Assembly: GCF_902498185.1 (NCBI RefSeq)
Contig: NZ_CABVIX010000007.1
Location: 62,001-126,000, forward strand
Source of the DNA: Pseudomonas fluorescens
GTDB lineage: Bacteria > Pseudomonadota > Gammaproteobacteria > Pseudomonadales > Pseudomonadaceae
DNA: 64,000 bases
Direction of reading: 5' to 3'
A model generated the notes under the pieces. The model saw only the letters and a program-made list of their open reading frames with translations. It was not told where the DNA came from and searched no databases. This document shows positions 9,709 to 17,912 of this stretch, piece after piece. Made by a program: the position numbers and the translations under genes. Each line of letters begins with the position of its first letter. The first letter of the stretch is position 1.

Positions 9709-9787
9709 GGCATGTCGGGTCCGCTGAATATCACTTTGCTGGATATCGGCCATGTGGGGACAAAGCTTGAGCAGAGGATGAAAAAAC

Positions 9788-11257
9788 ATGTCTGATTCAT
9801 CGCAAATCGTTATAGGCGCCGATCCCAGGGGCCAGGCAGTCAGTCAGGCCATGCGCCTGGCCAACCGTCACGGCCTGGTGGCTGGGGCGACGGGTACCGG
9901 GAAGACCGTCACCCTGCAACACCTGGCCGAGGTGTTCAGCGATGCGGGCGTCGCGGTATTCGCCGCCGATGTGAAGGGTGATCTGTGCGGGTTGGGGGCA
10001 GCGGGCACCCCCGAGGGCAAGGTCGCCGAGCGCATCGCCGGCATGCCCTGGCTGGGGCACCGGCCAGGGGCCTATCCAGTCAGCCTGTGGGATATCGACG
10101 GCAAGACGGGGCACCCGCTGCGTACCACGATCAGTGAAATGGGCCCGCTGTTGCTGGGTAACCTGCTGGAGCTTACCGACAGCCAGCAGGCCGCGTTGTA
10201 TGCCGCATTCAAGGTGGCTGACCGCGAGGGCCTGTTGCTGCTCGACCTCAAGGACCTCAAGGCGCTGCTCGTTCATCTCAAGGACAACCCCCAGGTACTG
10301 GGCGAGGACAGCGCGTTGATGACCAGCGCCTCGACCCAGGCGCTGCTGCGTCGCCTGGCGACGCTCGAGCAGCAAGGCGCCGAGGCGCTGTTCGGGGAGC
10401 CGGCCCTGCAACTCGAAGACCTGCTGCGTCCCGACCCGGACGGCCGGGGGCGCATCCACCTGCTCGACGCCAGCCGCCTGGTGCATGAAGCGCCCAAGGT
10501 CTACGCGACTTTCCTGCTCTGGCTGCTGGCCGAGCTGTTCGAGCAACTGCCCGAGCGGGGCGATGCCGACAAGCCGGTGCTGGCGCTGTTTTTCGACGAG
10601 GCGCACCTGCTGTTCAACGGTACGCCCAAGGCGCTGCAAGACCGCCTTGAACAAGTGGTGCGGTTGATCCGTTCCAAGGGCGTGGGTGTGTTCTTCGTGA
10701 CCCAGTCGCCGGGAGACCTGCCGGATGCGGTACTGGCGCAACTGGGTCTGCGCATCCAGCACGGGCTGCGAGCGTTCACGGCCAAAGAGCAGAAATCGCT
10801 CAGGGCGGTAGCCGAAGGCTTCCGGCCCAATCCCGCGTTCGATGCGCTATCGGTGCTTACCGAACTCGGTATTGGCGAAGCGCTGGTGGGCACCTTGCAG
10901 GACAAGGGCACGCCGGCGGTGGTACAGCGCGTGCTGATCGCGCCCCCGCAGTCACGCATCGGGCCGCTTGCGACGGCGGAGCGCAGCGCCCTGATCAGCG
11001 CATCGCCGCTGCTGGGGCGCTATGACAAGCCGATCGACCGCGAGTCGGCGTATGAAATGCTCAACGCCCGCAAGGGTGAGCCTGTGCCTGGGCAGGCACC
11101 CAAGGCCGAGGAAGACAGTTTCGCGGACAAGGCTGGGGAGTTCCTGCAGAGCGCGGCGGGACAGGCGATCAAGTCTGCGGTGCGCCAGGCCGCGAACCAG
11201 TTCGGCCGGCAGCTGGTGCGGGGATTGATGGGGTCGTTGCTGGGCAAGCGCAAATAG
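9788..11257 (+). CDS. HerA-like (DUF853) ATPase
   Basis: 489-residue P-loop ATPase of the HerA/FtsK superfamily, DUF853 type. Walker A is GATGTGKT at 33-40 and Walker B is in [14 protein letters not shown] (about 264-277); [20 protein letters not shown] is the sensor/arginine-finger region. The Gln/Ala-rich C-terminal tail ([20 protein letters not shown]) is typical of the family. Its cellular role is not established; members are predicted DNA translocases or helicases. No nuclease or Sir2 partner is adjacent, so a defence role is not indicated. It is divergent from the chemoreceptor gene; the promoter lies in 9709-9787, and a terminator follows. Confidence 0.88.
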   Translation: MSDSSQIVIGADPRGQAVSQAMRLANRHGLVAGATGTGKTVTLQHLAEVFSDAGVAVFAADVKGDLCGLGAAGTPEGKVAERIAGMPWLGHRPGAYPVSLWDIDGKTGHPLRTTISEMGPLLLGNLLELTDSQQAALYAAFKVADREGLLLLDLKDLKALLVHLKDNPQVLGEDSALMTSASTQALLRRLATLEQQGAEALFGEPALQLEDLLRPDPDGRGRIHLLDASRLVHEAPKVYATFLLWLLAELFEQLPERGDADKPVLALFFDEAHLLFNGTPKALQDRLEQVVRLIRSKGVGVFFVTQSPGDLPDAVLAQLGLRIQHGLRAFTAKEQKSLRAVAEGFRPNPAFDALSVLTELGIGEALVGTLQDKGTPAVVQRVLIAPPQSRIGPLATAERSALISASPLLGRYDKPIDRESAYEMLNARKGEPVPGQAPKAEEDSFADKAGEFLQSAAGQAIKSAVRQAANQFGRQLVRGLMGSLLGKRK

Positions 11258-11296
11258 GAGAATCGGTGCCCTCGTGCGTGGGACTGCCGGAAGCAA

Positions 11297-11320
11297 AAAA
11301 GGCGCCCGAGGGCGCCTTTT
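11297..11320. terminator. Bidirectional terminator between DUF853 gene and pit
   Basis: AAAAGGCGCCC (11297-11307), two-base loop, GGGCGCCTTTT (11310-11320): symmetrical hairpin ending both convergent genes. Confidence 0.92.
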
Positions 11321-11338
11321 CAAGTCGGCCAGCCTGAC

Positions 11339-12811
11339 TCAGCCGATGACCTTCGATGCCAGCCAGAACAACGCGGCCGCCAGGCCCACCGTCGCCGGCA
11401 GGGTCAGCACCCAGGCCAGCAGGATGGTCTTGACGGTGCCGCCCTGCAGGCCGCTGCGGTTGGCAACCATGGTCCCGGCAACCCCCGATGACAGCACATG
11501 CGTGGTCGAGACCGGCAGGCTGAAGACGTTGGCAAGACCAATGGCGCAGGCGGCGGTGATCTGCGCCGACATGCCCTGGGCATAGGTCATGCCCTGCTTG
11601 CCGATCTTCTCGCCGATGGTCAGCACCACGCGCTTCCAGCCCACCATGGTGCCCAGGCCCAAGGCCAGTGCAACCGCGAGGATCACCCAGAACGGGGCAT
11701 ACTCGGTGGTGGCGGTGAGGTCCTTGCGCAGTTTGTCGAGGTCGGCCTTTTCACGGGCATCCAGGCTCGGCAGCTTGCCGACCTTCTTGGCCGTGTCATC
11801 CAGGCAGAGCAGGTAGCGGCGGACTTCCACACGCTTTTCCGACGGCAGCGAGTGGTAGTCGGCAACGCCCTTGAGCGAGCCCTGCAGGGCCTTGATGGTC
11901 GGCTCGGTCTGCTGCGGATTGCAGCTGAACTGCTCGGGCAAGTCCCCTGGGGCTGCCTTGCCCAGCGCGAGGAACTCACCCAGGGTGTCCTGGTTGCGCT
12001 GGTAGAACTGGCTCAGGTGCAGGGTAGCGTCGCGGGTACGCTCGATCTGGTAGGTGGTGCTGTTCAGGTCGAGTACAAACTGGGCCGGCACGATCCCGAT
12101 CAGCACGAGCATGATCAGGCCGATGCCTTTCTGGCCGTCGTTGGACCCATGCACAAAGCTCACGGCCATGGCCGAAATCACCAGCACGAGGCGGTTCCAG
12201 AAAGGCGGGTGCTTCTTGTCGTCGAGCTTGCGGCGCTGTTCAGGCGTCTTGTGCATTTTCGACAGCGGCCGCCACCACTTGAGGGCGAGCAGCACCAGGG
12301 CTGCGACGGCAAAGCCGGCCATAGGCGAGAAGACCAGGGACATGCCGATGTCGATTGCCTTCTGCCAGTTGACCCCGTCACCCAATGGAATGTCGTTGAT
12401 CATGGCGTTGGCCAGACCCACACCGAGGATCGAGCCGATCAGGGTATGAGAGCTGGAGGCCGGGATACCGAAATACCAGGTGCCCAGGTTCCAGGTGATG
12501 GCCGCGGCCAGCAGCGAGAAGACCATGGCCAGACCGTGGCCGGTGTTCACATTGATCAGCAGCTCGACCGGCAGCAGGTGAACAATGGCATACGCCACGC
12601 CGACGCCACCCAGAAGCACGCCTAGGAAGTTGAACACGCCGGAGAAGAACACGGCCAGATGGGGCGGCATGGCCTTGGTATAGATGACTGTGGCAACCGC
12701 GTTGGCAGTGTCATGAAAGCCATTGATGAACTCGAAGGCGAGCACGAAGGTCAGGGCAAGCAGCAAGCTCACCACTACCCAGGCATCAAGTCCGCTGAAT
12801 AAATCGATCAT
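11339..12811 (-). CDS. pit: PiT-family inorganic phosphate permease
   Basis: 490-residue inner-membrane phosphate:cation symporter of the PiT family. The two duplicated signature regions are present: FEFINGFHDTANAVATVIYTKAM near the N-terminus and VSFVHGSNDGQKGIGLIMLVLIG in the middle. A long soluble loop (about 250-370, charged) separates the transmembrane halves, and FSLPVSTTHVLSSGVAGTM closes the second half. Length fits the Pseudomonas family. Low-affinity Pi uptake is the expected role. It is convergent with the HerA-like gene and separated from it by a terminator. Confidence 0.92.
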   Translation of the reverse strand: MIDLFSGLDAWVVVSLLLALTFVLAFEFINGFHDTANAVATVIYTKAMPPHLAVFFSGVFNFLGVLLGGVGVAYAIVHLLPVELLINVNTGHGLAMVFSLLAAAITWNLGTWYFGIPASSSHTLIGSILGVGLANAMINDIPLGDGVNWQKAIDIGMSLVFSPMAGFAVAALVLLALKWWRPLSKMHKTPEQRRKLDDKKHPPFWNRLVLVISAMAVSFVHGSNDGQKGIGLIMLVLIGIVPAQFVLDLNSTTYQIERTRDATLHLSQFYQRNQDTLGEFLALGKAAPGDLPEQFSCNPQQTEPTIKALQGSLKGVADYHSLPSEKRVEVRRYLLCLDDTAKKVGKLPSLDAREKADLDKLRKDLTATTEYAPFWVILAVALALGLGTMVGWKRVVLTIGEKIGKQGMTYAQGMSAQITAACAIGLANVFSLPVSTTHVLSSGVAGTMVANRSGLQGGTVKTILLAWVLTLPATVGLAAALFWLASKVIG

Positions 12812-13129
12812 GAAGGTTTATCTGAGCCGCTCAAAGGGGGCGCGATTATGCCAGAAAACCATGAGAATCGATGCACCCGCGGCTGACTGGTTGGTCCGCT
12901 TTTGCAGACCGGCCATGGCAGCGCTGAACAGCTTCCAGGTGAACAACATCGCTGAAAGGTAGCGAAAAGCCTGGAAAATCAACGAATTAGGCAGGCGCAA
13001 GCCGCTCTCCACGGTTTTAAACGGCCGTATGAAATTTGTGATATTCCATTTCATGATCCTTGGTGCAACACCCACCCGGCCAGACTTGAAGGCGTGCAGG
13101 CTCCAATGCGGCGTCACGGTCGCAAAGGG
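12812..13129. other. Gene-free stretch upstream of pit
   Basis: I see no supportable gene. The region precedes pit (minus strand) and should hold its promoter; an A/T-richer patch lies at about 13010-13060. Overlapping open frames on both strands have no recognisable start context or protein character. Confidence 0.5.
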
Positions 13130-13330
13130 TCAGGGCTGCTCGGAACGGAGTTCCTTCTCGATTTTTTCCAGTTCCTGGGCAAAGGCCTGATCACGCACGG
13201 ATGCGCGCTTGCGCCACGGTTTACGCTCTGGTTCTGGTTGAGCGGCATAAGTGGTGACTTCACCACCGTAAACTTCCTTGTAACGTTGTTCCTGACGCTC
13301 GAGTTCGGCGCGCAGTTCGTCTTTCGTCAC
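13130..13330 (-). CDS. Small charged conserved-type hypothetical protein
   Basis: 66-residue hydrophilic protein starting at GTG 13330 (V/M-T-K-D-E-L-R-A-E-L-E-R-Q-E-Q-R-Y) and ending EKIEKELRSEQP. It is dominated by Glu, Lys and Arg with two amphipathic helical segments (DELRAELERQEQRYKEVYGG and VRDQAFAQELEKIEKELRSE), so it is probably a small cytoplasmic helical protein. The codon use looks like real coding sequence. I do not recognise a function. The frame stays open further upstream (to 13444), but the sequence there loses protein-like character. Confidence 0.6.
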   Translation of the reverse strand: MTKDELRAELERQEQRYKEVYGGEVTTYAAQPEPERKPWRKRASVRDQAFAQELEKIEKELRSEQP

Positions 13331-13679
13331 AGTATTACCTGACTGATTAAAGTTGACCCTGGCCTCGACGTGCAGTGAAGGCACGCGGCTACGCCACCAG
13401 GGCGACATGGCTGTCGCAGCAACAGTATGTTTGGAGTGCAGCACACTCGGACTTCACGGCCACGCCGATGGCGGAGGCGGCCCGGTTGTATCCGGGGCTT
13501 GATCGTTGTTCGGCTGGCGAATTTCATTATAGCTGGCAAGTTTGCCTTGGCTATGCAAACAGCGTGTTATCGACGAGGCTAAAGCAAGTAGCGATGTAAA
13601 ACGACGCGAGCTTGGGACGATAATGCGATTTTGAGTCAAACCGTATAGGAAAGTTCTGAAGCTTGCGTAGGAAATGAAA
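13331..13679. other. Gene-free stretch
   Basis: No gene that I can support. Short open frames here lack start signals and family features. The right end borders the candidate small RNA. Confidence 0.4.
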
Positions 13680-13762
13680 ACGGCCTTGCGCGTGGCAAGG
13701 CCGTGCCTGGGGCTTCTCGTGGGTACCTGACCAGTCTCTCCAAGAAGCCACATGGTGGCAGG
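13680..13762 (-). ncRNA. Candidate small RNA divergent from pcaR
   Basis: On the minus strand a promoter-like TTGACC (13789-13794) and TACCTT (13766-13771) with 17-bp spacing are followed by about 80 nt ending in a perfect 10-bp hairpin ACGGCCTTGC-loop-GCAAGGCCGT (13680-13704) and TTTTCATTT, a passable intrinsic terminator. No minus-strand gene lies here for it to terminate. A second stem, GGCUUCU/AGAAGCC (13711-13717 with 13743-13749), encloses an unpaired GGAGAGA. I cannot match it to a named RNA family. Alternative: a stray hairpin or REP-like relic. Confidence 0.4.
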
Positions 13763-13795
13763 CGAAAGGTATAAGCAATCTGAGCATTGGTCAAT

Positions 13796-13828
13796 TGCGA
13801 TTATCGGCCGTTGGTTCGATAATCGCAC
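13796..13828. promoter_or_regulatory. PcaR-type operator at pcaR
   Basis: Perfect 11-bp inverted repeat TGCGATTATCG (13796-13806) and CGATAATCGCA (13817-13827). The right half is within GTTCGATAATCGCAC, which matches the PcaR site I recall from P. putida. It lies 25 bp before the pcaR ATG, so it points to autoregulation, and overlaps the start of the divergent small-RNA promoter region. Confidence 0.75.
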
Positions 13829-13852
13829 GAGTGACTGACTTCGAGGTACGCC

Positions 13853-14728
13853 ATGAGTGACGAAACAGAGCCAAAGGGACCTGCAGCAAATACGTCGGAA
13901 CGCAGTGGATTCGCGGGCCTGGCGCCACCGATAGTGGCTTCGCCCGCCAAGCGCATCCAGGCGTTTACCGGTGATCCGGACTTCATGACGTCGCTCGCCC
14001 GAGGGCTGGCGGTGATCCAGGCGTTCCAGGAGCGCAAGCGGCACCTGACCATCGCGCAGATCAGCCATCGCACCGAGATTCCCCGGGCGGCGGTGCGCCG
14101 ATGCCTGCATACCCTGATGAAACTCGGCTATGCCACTACCGATGGCCGGACCTATTCGCTGCTGCCCAAGGTGCTGACTCTCGGTCATGCCTATCTGTCG
14201 TCCACGCCGCTGGCGGTTTCCGCGCAGCCGTACCTGGACCGGATCAGCGATCAGTTGCACGAAGCGGCCAACATGGCGACGCTCGAAGGCGACGACATTC
14301 TTTATATAGCCCGCTCGGCAACGGTCGAGCGGCTGATCTCGGTCGATCTTTCGGTAGGTGGGCGTTTGCCCGCCTACTGCACCTCGATGGGCCGTATTCT
14401 CCTGGCAGCGCTGGACGATGCCACGCTCAAGGAGTACCTCGAGCGCGCCGACATGAAGCCACGCACCAGCCGGACCCTGCACGATCCACAGGCTTTGCTG
14501 GCCTGCCTGCAGCAGGTACGTGAGCAGGGCTGGTGCGTGGTCGATCAGGAGCTGGAGCAAGGCCTTCGGTCCATCGCCGTGCCGGTGTACGACGCCTCTG
14601 GCCAGGTACTGGCAGCGCTGAACGTCAGTACTCACGTCGGCCGGGTCGCCCGTTCCGACCTTGAACAACGCTTCTTGCCCATCATGCTCGCAGCCAGCCG
14701 CGACCTCTGCACTCAGCTTTTCGCCTGA
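13853..14728 (+). CDS. pcaR: IclR-family regulator of the pca genes
   Basis: 291-residue IclR-type regulator that activates the beta-ketoadipate pathway genes in response to beta-ketoadipate. An N-terminal extension (1-60) precedes the winged helix-turn-helix (SLARGLAVIQAFQERKRHLTIAQISHRTEIPRAAVRRCLHTL broken over about 64-105), then the IclR effector domain (YLSSTPLAVSAQPYLDRISD onward; AYCTSMGRILLAALDD is the characteristic effector-domain segment). Start ATG 13853 has GAGG at 13843-13846. Context with pcaK, pcaF, pcaT, pcaB, pcaD and pcaC makes the assignment firm. A palindromic site just upstream suggests autoregulation. Confidence 0.95.
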   Translation: MSDETEPKGPAANTSERSGFAGLAPPIVASPAKRIQAFTGDPDFMTSLARGLAVIQAFQERKRHLTIAQISHRTEIPRAAVRRCLHTLMKLGYATTDGRTYSLLPKVLTLGHAYLSSTPLAVSAQPYLDRISDQLHEAANMATLEGDDILYIARSATVERLISVDLSVGGRLPAYCTSMGRILLAALDDATLKEYLERADMKPRTSRTLHDPQALLACLQQVREQGWCVVDQELEQGLRSIAVPVYDASGQVLAALNVSTHVGRVARSDLEQRFLPIMLAASRDLCTQLFA

Positions 14729-14743
14729 AAAAGCGTTTTCCTG

Positions 14744-14775
14744 TTCGATAAACGCACAGTGTTGCGTTTGTCGAA
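14744..14775. promoter_or_regulatory. PcaR-like inverted repeat before pcaK
   Basis: TTCGATAAACGCA (14744-14756), six-base spacer, TGCGTTTGTCGAA (14763-14775): 13-bp arms with one mismatch, resembling the TTCGATAATCGCA core of the pcaR and pcaF sites. It lies about 95 bp upstream of pcaK. Confidence 0.65.
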
Positions 14776-14870
14776 TTGCACCGTTATCCAGTGCTCTTTA
14801 CTGTCCTCGCAGCGGCCGGCTCGACCCGGCCGGACAATAACAACACGCGAAAGACTTTCGGGTAACAACA

Positions 14871-16217
14871 ATGAACTGTCCGCAACCTGCTGTCGGCACC
14901 TGCCTGGACGTACAGTCCTTCATCAACGAACAACCTCTGTCGCGCTATCAATGGCGAGTGGTACTGCTGTGCTTTCTGATTGTCTTCCTTGATGGCCTGG
15001 ATACCGCCGCCATGGGCTTCATCGCCCCGGCGTTGGCGCAGGATTGGGGTATCGACCGGGCCAGCCTCGGCCCGGTCATGAGCGCCGCGCTGATCGGCAT
15101 GGTGTTTGGAGCCCTGGGCTCTGGACCCCTGGCCGACCGTTTCGGGCGCAAGGGCGTGCTGGTCGGCGCCGTGCTGCTGTTCGGCGGTTTCAGTCTGGCT
15201 TCGGCTTACGCCACCACGGTCGACGAGTTGCTGGTGCTGCGCTTTCTCACCGGCCTTGGCCTCGGCGCAGGCATGCCCAATGCCACGACTCTGCTGTCCG
15301 AATACACCCCCGAGCGCCACAAGTCGCTGCTGGTGACCAGCATGTTCTGCGGCTTCAACCTTGGCATGGCCGGGGGTGGCTTCATATCAGCCAAGCTGAT
15401 TCCGGCCTTTGGCTGGCACAGCCTGCTGCTGATCGGCGGGATTCTGCCGTTGCTGCTGGTGTTCGTGCTGGCCGCCTGGCTGCCTGAGTCGGCCCGTTAC
15501 CTGGTGGTGCGCAACCGCGGCACCGACAAGGTACGCAAGACACTGTCGCCGATTGCTCCGGCAGTGGTGGCGCAGGCCTCCGGTTTCAGCGTGCCGGAGC
15601 AGAAGGCGGTGGCGGCACGCAACGTGTTCGCGGTGATTTTTTCCAGCACCTATGGACTGGGCACGCTATTGCTGTGGCTGACCTACTTCATGGGGCTGGT
15701 GATCGTCTATCTGCTGACCAGCTGGTTGCCGACCTTGATGCGCGACAGTGGCGCGAGCATGGAGCAGGCGGCGTTCATCGGCGCGCTGTTCCAGTTCGGT
15801 GGAGTGCTCAGCGCGGTGGGGGTGGGCTGGGCCATGGATCGGTACAACCCGCACAAGGTCATCGGCATCTTCTATCTGCTGGCTGGGGTGTTTGCCTACG
15901 CGGTAGGACAGAGCCTGGGCAATATCACGGTACTGGCGACCTTGGTACTGATCGCCGGGATGTGCGTAAACGGCGCGCAATCGGCCATGCCCTCGCTGGC
16001 GGCACGCTTCTACCCGACACAAGGGCGGGCGACTGGGGTGTCATGGATGCTTGGGATCGGGCGGTTTGGCGCGATCCTCGGGGCGTGGATCGGCGCGACG
16101 CTGCTGGGGCTGGGCTGGAACTTCGAGCAGGTGCTGACCGCGCTCGTGGTGCCGGCGGCGCTGGCAACGGTGGGAGTCATCATCAAAGGGTTGGTAAGCC
16201 ATGCGGATGCGACCTGA
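14871..16217 (+). CDS. pcaK: 4-hydroxybenzoate/protocatechuate transporter
   Basis: 448-residue major facilitator of the aromatic acid:H+ symporter family, importing 4-hydroxybenzoate and protocatechuate across the inner membrane and also needed for chemotaxis to them in P. putida. Twelve hydrophobic segments; the AAHS signature FLDGLDTAAMGFIAPAL in TM1 and the loop motif GPLADRFGRKGVL between TM2 and TM3 are intact. Sequence is close to the P. putida PcaK I know across its length, including the C-terminus KGLVSHADAT. The ATG at 14871 gives the family N-terminus. Confidence 0.96.
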   Translation: MNCPQPAVGTCLDVQSFINEQPLSRYQWRVVLLCFLIVFLDGLDTAAMGFIAPALAQDWGIDRASLGPVMSAALIGMVFGALGSGPLADRFGRKGVLVGAVLLFGGFSLASAYATTVDELLVLRFLTGLGLGAGMPNATTLLSEYTPERHKSLLVTSMFCGFNLGMAGGGFISAKLIPAFGWHSLLLIGGILPLLLVFVLAAWLPESARYLVVRNRGTDKVRKTLSPIAPAVVAQASGFSVPEQKAVAARNVFAVIFSSTYGLGTLLLWLTYFMGLVIVYLLTSWLPTLMRDSGASMEQAAFIGALFQFGGVLSAVGVGWAMDRYNPHKVIGIFYLLAGVFAYAVGQSLGNITVLATLVLIAGMCVNGAQSAMPSLAARFYPTQGRATGVSWMLGIGRFGAILGAWIGATLLGLGWNFEQVLTALVVPAALATVGVIIKGLVSHADAT

Positions 16218-16241
16218 TAACAGGATTACCGCTCAAGATCG

Positions 16242-16284
16242 GTTCGATAATCGCACGAATAGTCGATTATCGGATTGTGCGATC
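16242..16284. promoter_or_regulatory. PcaR-type operator before the pcaIJ scar and pcaF
   Basis: GTTCGATAATCGCAC (16242-16256) is identical to the site at pcaR, followed by AGTCGATTATCGGATTGTGCGAT, which contains an inverted and a partial further copy. Three half-sites over about 43 bp fit PcaR occupying both -35 and -10 regions. It lies about 80 bp before the pcaI remnant start, so it may be the old pcaIJF promoter now driving pcaF. Confidence 0.72.
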
Positions 16285-16361
16285 ACCCTCTGCATCCTTA
16301 ATCTGAACCCACCGCGGCATTGACCGCACCGACCACGGCTCAGCCCGACCAGGAGTCCGCA

Positions 16362-16559
16362 ATGGCAGCAATCCTTTCGCTTCACGACGCTGTGAAGCAG
16401 TTCATCCAGGTGAACAGATCATCGCCGCAACTGGCTGGGCAATCCGCTTCGCCGACGCGGTGGACACCACAGCCGAGCCGACCGAGCGCGAGCTCAGCAC
16501 TGCGCGACCTCGAGGCCCGCACTGCGGCGGCCCATGGTCAGGCCCCAGGAGAAGCATGA
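16362..16559 (+). pseudogene. Fused remnant of pcaI (5-prime end) and pcaJ (3-prime end)
   Basis: The first 16 codons read [16 protein letters not shown], the start of the 3-oxoadipate CoA-transferase A subunit (PcaI) in other pseudomonads. From 16412 the sequence, in a different frame, reads [18 protein letters not shown], the C-terminal part of the B subunit (PcaJ). A second frame change at about 16496-16499 leads to [15 protein letters not shown] and a stop at 16557-16559, the end of PcaJ. So roughly 16 codons of pcaI are joined at about 16408-16412 to about 50 codons of pcaJ, with everything between deleted and two frame breaks. It cannot encode a CoA-transferase. A weak coupled-translation role for pcaF (stop overlaps pcaF ATGs) is possible. 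Confidence 0.85.
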
Positions 16560-17761
16560 TGCGTGACGTATTCATCTGCGACGCGATCCGCACCCCGATC
16601 GGCCGCTTCGGCGGTGCCCTGGCCAGCGTGCGTGCCGACGACCTGGCGGCCGTGCCGCTCAAGGCGTTGATCGAGCGCAACCCGTCGGTGCAGTGGGACC
16701 TGCTCGACGAGGTGTTCTTCGGCTGCGCGAACCAGGCGGGTGAGGATAACCGCAATGTCGCACGCATGGCCTTGCTGCTGGCGGGCCTGCCGGACAGCGT
16801 GCCGGGCGTGACGCTCAATCGCCTGTGCGCTTCGGGCATGGATGCGGTCGGCACCGCGTTTCGCGCTATCGCCAGCGGCGAGATGGAGCTGGCGATTGCC
16901 GGCGGCGTCGAGTCCATGTCGCGTGCGCCGTTTGTCATGGGCAAGGCCGAGAGCGGCTACTCGCGCAACATGAAGCTGGAAGACACGACCATTGGCTGGC
17001 GCTTCATCAATCCCTTGATGAAGTCCCAATACGGGGTCGATGCCATGCCGCAGACCGCCGACAACGTCGCTGACGACTACCAGGTGTCACGTGCCGATCA
17101 GGACGCGTTCGCCCTGCGCAGCCAGCAGCTTGCGGCCAAGGCCCAGGCAGCGGGTTTTTTCGCCGAGGAGATCGTCCCGGTACGCATCGCTCACAAGAAG
17201 GGCGAGACCGTGGTCGAGCATGACGAGCACCCACGTGCCGACACCACCCTCGAGGCCCTGGCCCGGCTCAAGCCGGTCAATGGCCCGGACAAGACGGTTA
17301 CTGCCGGCAACGCCTCGGGCGTCAACGACGGCGCCGCGGCGCTGATCCTGGCCTCTGCCGAGGCGGTGAAACGCCATGGCCTGACCCCACGCGCCCGCGT
17401 GCTGGGCATGGCCAGTGCTGGCGTGGCGCCGCGAGTGATGGGCATTGGTCCCGTGCCTGCGGTTCGCAAGCTGACCGAACGGCTGGGTGTAGCGGTCAGC
17501 GACTTTGATGTGATCGAACTCAACGAAGCGTTCGCCAGCCAGGGCCTGGCCGTGCTGCGCGAGCTGGGGCTGGCCGATGATGCGCCGCAGGTAAATCCCA
17601 ATGGCGGTGCGATTGCCTTGGGGCATCCGCTGGGCATGAGTGGCGCGCGGTTGGTGCTGACGGCATTGCATCAGCTGGAGAAGAGTGGCGGGCGCAGGGG
17701 TCTGGCGACCATGTGCGTTGGAGTGGGGCAGGGATTGGCGTTGGCTATCGAGCGGGTTTGA
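16559..17761 (+). CDS. pcaF: Beta-ketoadipyl-CoA thiolase
   Basis: 400-residue thiolase that splits beta-ketoadipyl-CoA into succinyl-CoA and acetyl-CoA, last step of the pathway. Catalytic residues: Cys90 in [10 protein letters not shown], the His of [17 protein letters not shown], and the second Cys in [21 protein letters not shown] is also present. Two ATGs are adjacent (16556, 16559); AGGAG at 16547-16551 gives better spacing to 16559, which yields the usual 400 residues beginning [15 protein letters not shown]. Translation probably follows the overlapping stop of the pcaIJ remnant. Confidence 0.95.
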   Translation: MRDVFICDAIRTPIGRFGGALASVRADDLAAVPLKALIERNPSVQWDLLDEVFFGCANQAGEDNRNVARMALLLAGLPDSVPGVTLNRLCASGMDAVGTAFRAIASGEMELAIAGGVESMSRAPFVMGKAESGYSRNMKLEDTTIGWRFINPLMKSQYGVDAMPQTADNVADDYQVSRADQDAFALRSQQLAAKAQAAGFFAEEIVPVRIAHKKGETVVEHDEHPRADTTLEALARLKPVNGPDKTVTAGNASGVNDGAAALILASAEAVKRHGLTPRARVLGMASAGVAPRVMGIGPVPAVRKLTERLGVAVSDFDVIELNEAFASQGLAVLRELGLADDAPQVNPNGGAIALGHPLGMSGARLVLTALHQLEKSGGRRGLATMCVGVGQGLALAIERV

Positions 17762-17788
17762 GGGCCAGGTAGATCGGTGGTGCGTCCT

Positions 17789-17830
17789 TCGCGGGCAAGC
17801 CCGCTCCCGTAGGAGCGGGCTTGCCCGCGA
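17789..17830. repeat. REP element (P. putida type)
   Basis: Perfect 19-bp inverted repeat around a four-base loop: arms 17789-17807 and 17812-17830, built on GCGGGCAAGCCCGCTC. This is the typical extragenic palindrome of P. putida genomes, here between pcaF and pcaT. Confidence 0.92.
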
Positions 17831-17912
17831 CGAACGTTGACCTACGCCTCGCGGAACGACATGTTACTGGGTATGTCTAGACGCACAGTACCCTTCCAGG
17901 AGTAAGACCCTC

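Noticed and set aside
12818..13117. 99-codon frame on - upstream of pit
   Set aside because: Not clearly protein-like, no ribosome site, and an overlapping frame on + looks equally (un)likely.
13454..14668. 404-codon open frame on - opposite pcaR
   Set aside because: pcaR on + is certain; this frame is its shadow and runs through the sRNA hairpin region.
17789..17830. CRISPR repeat
   Set aside because: Single palindrome, no spaced repeat array; it is a REP element.
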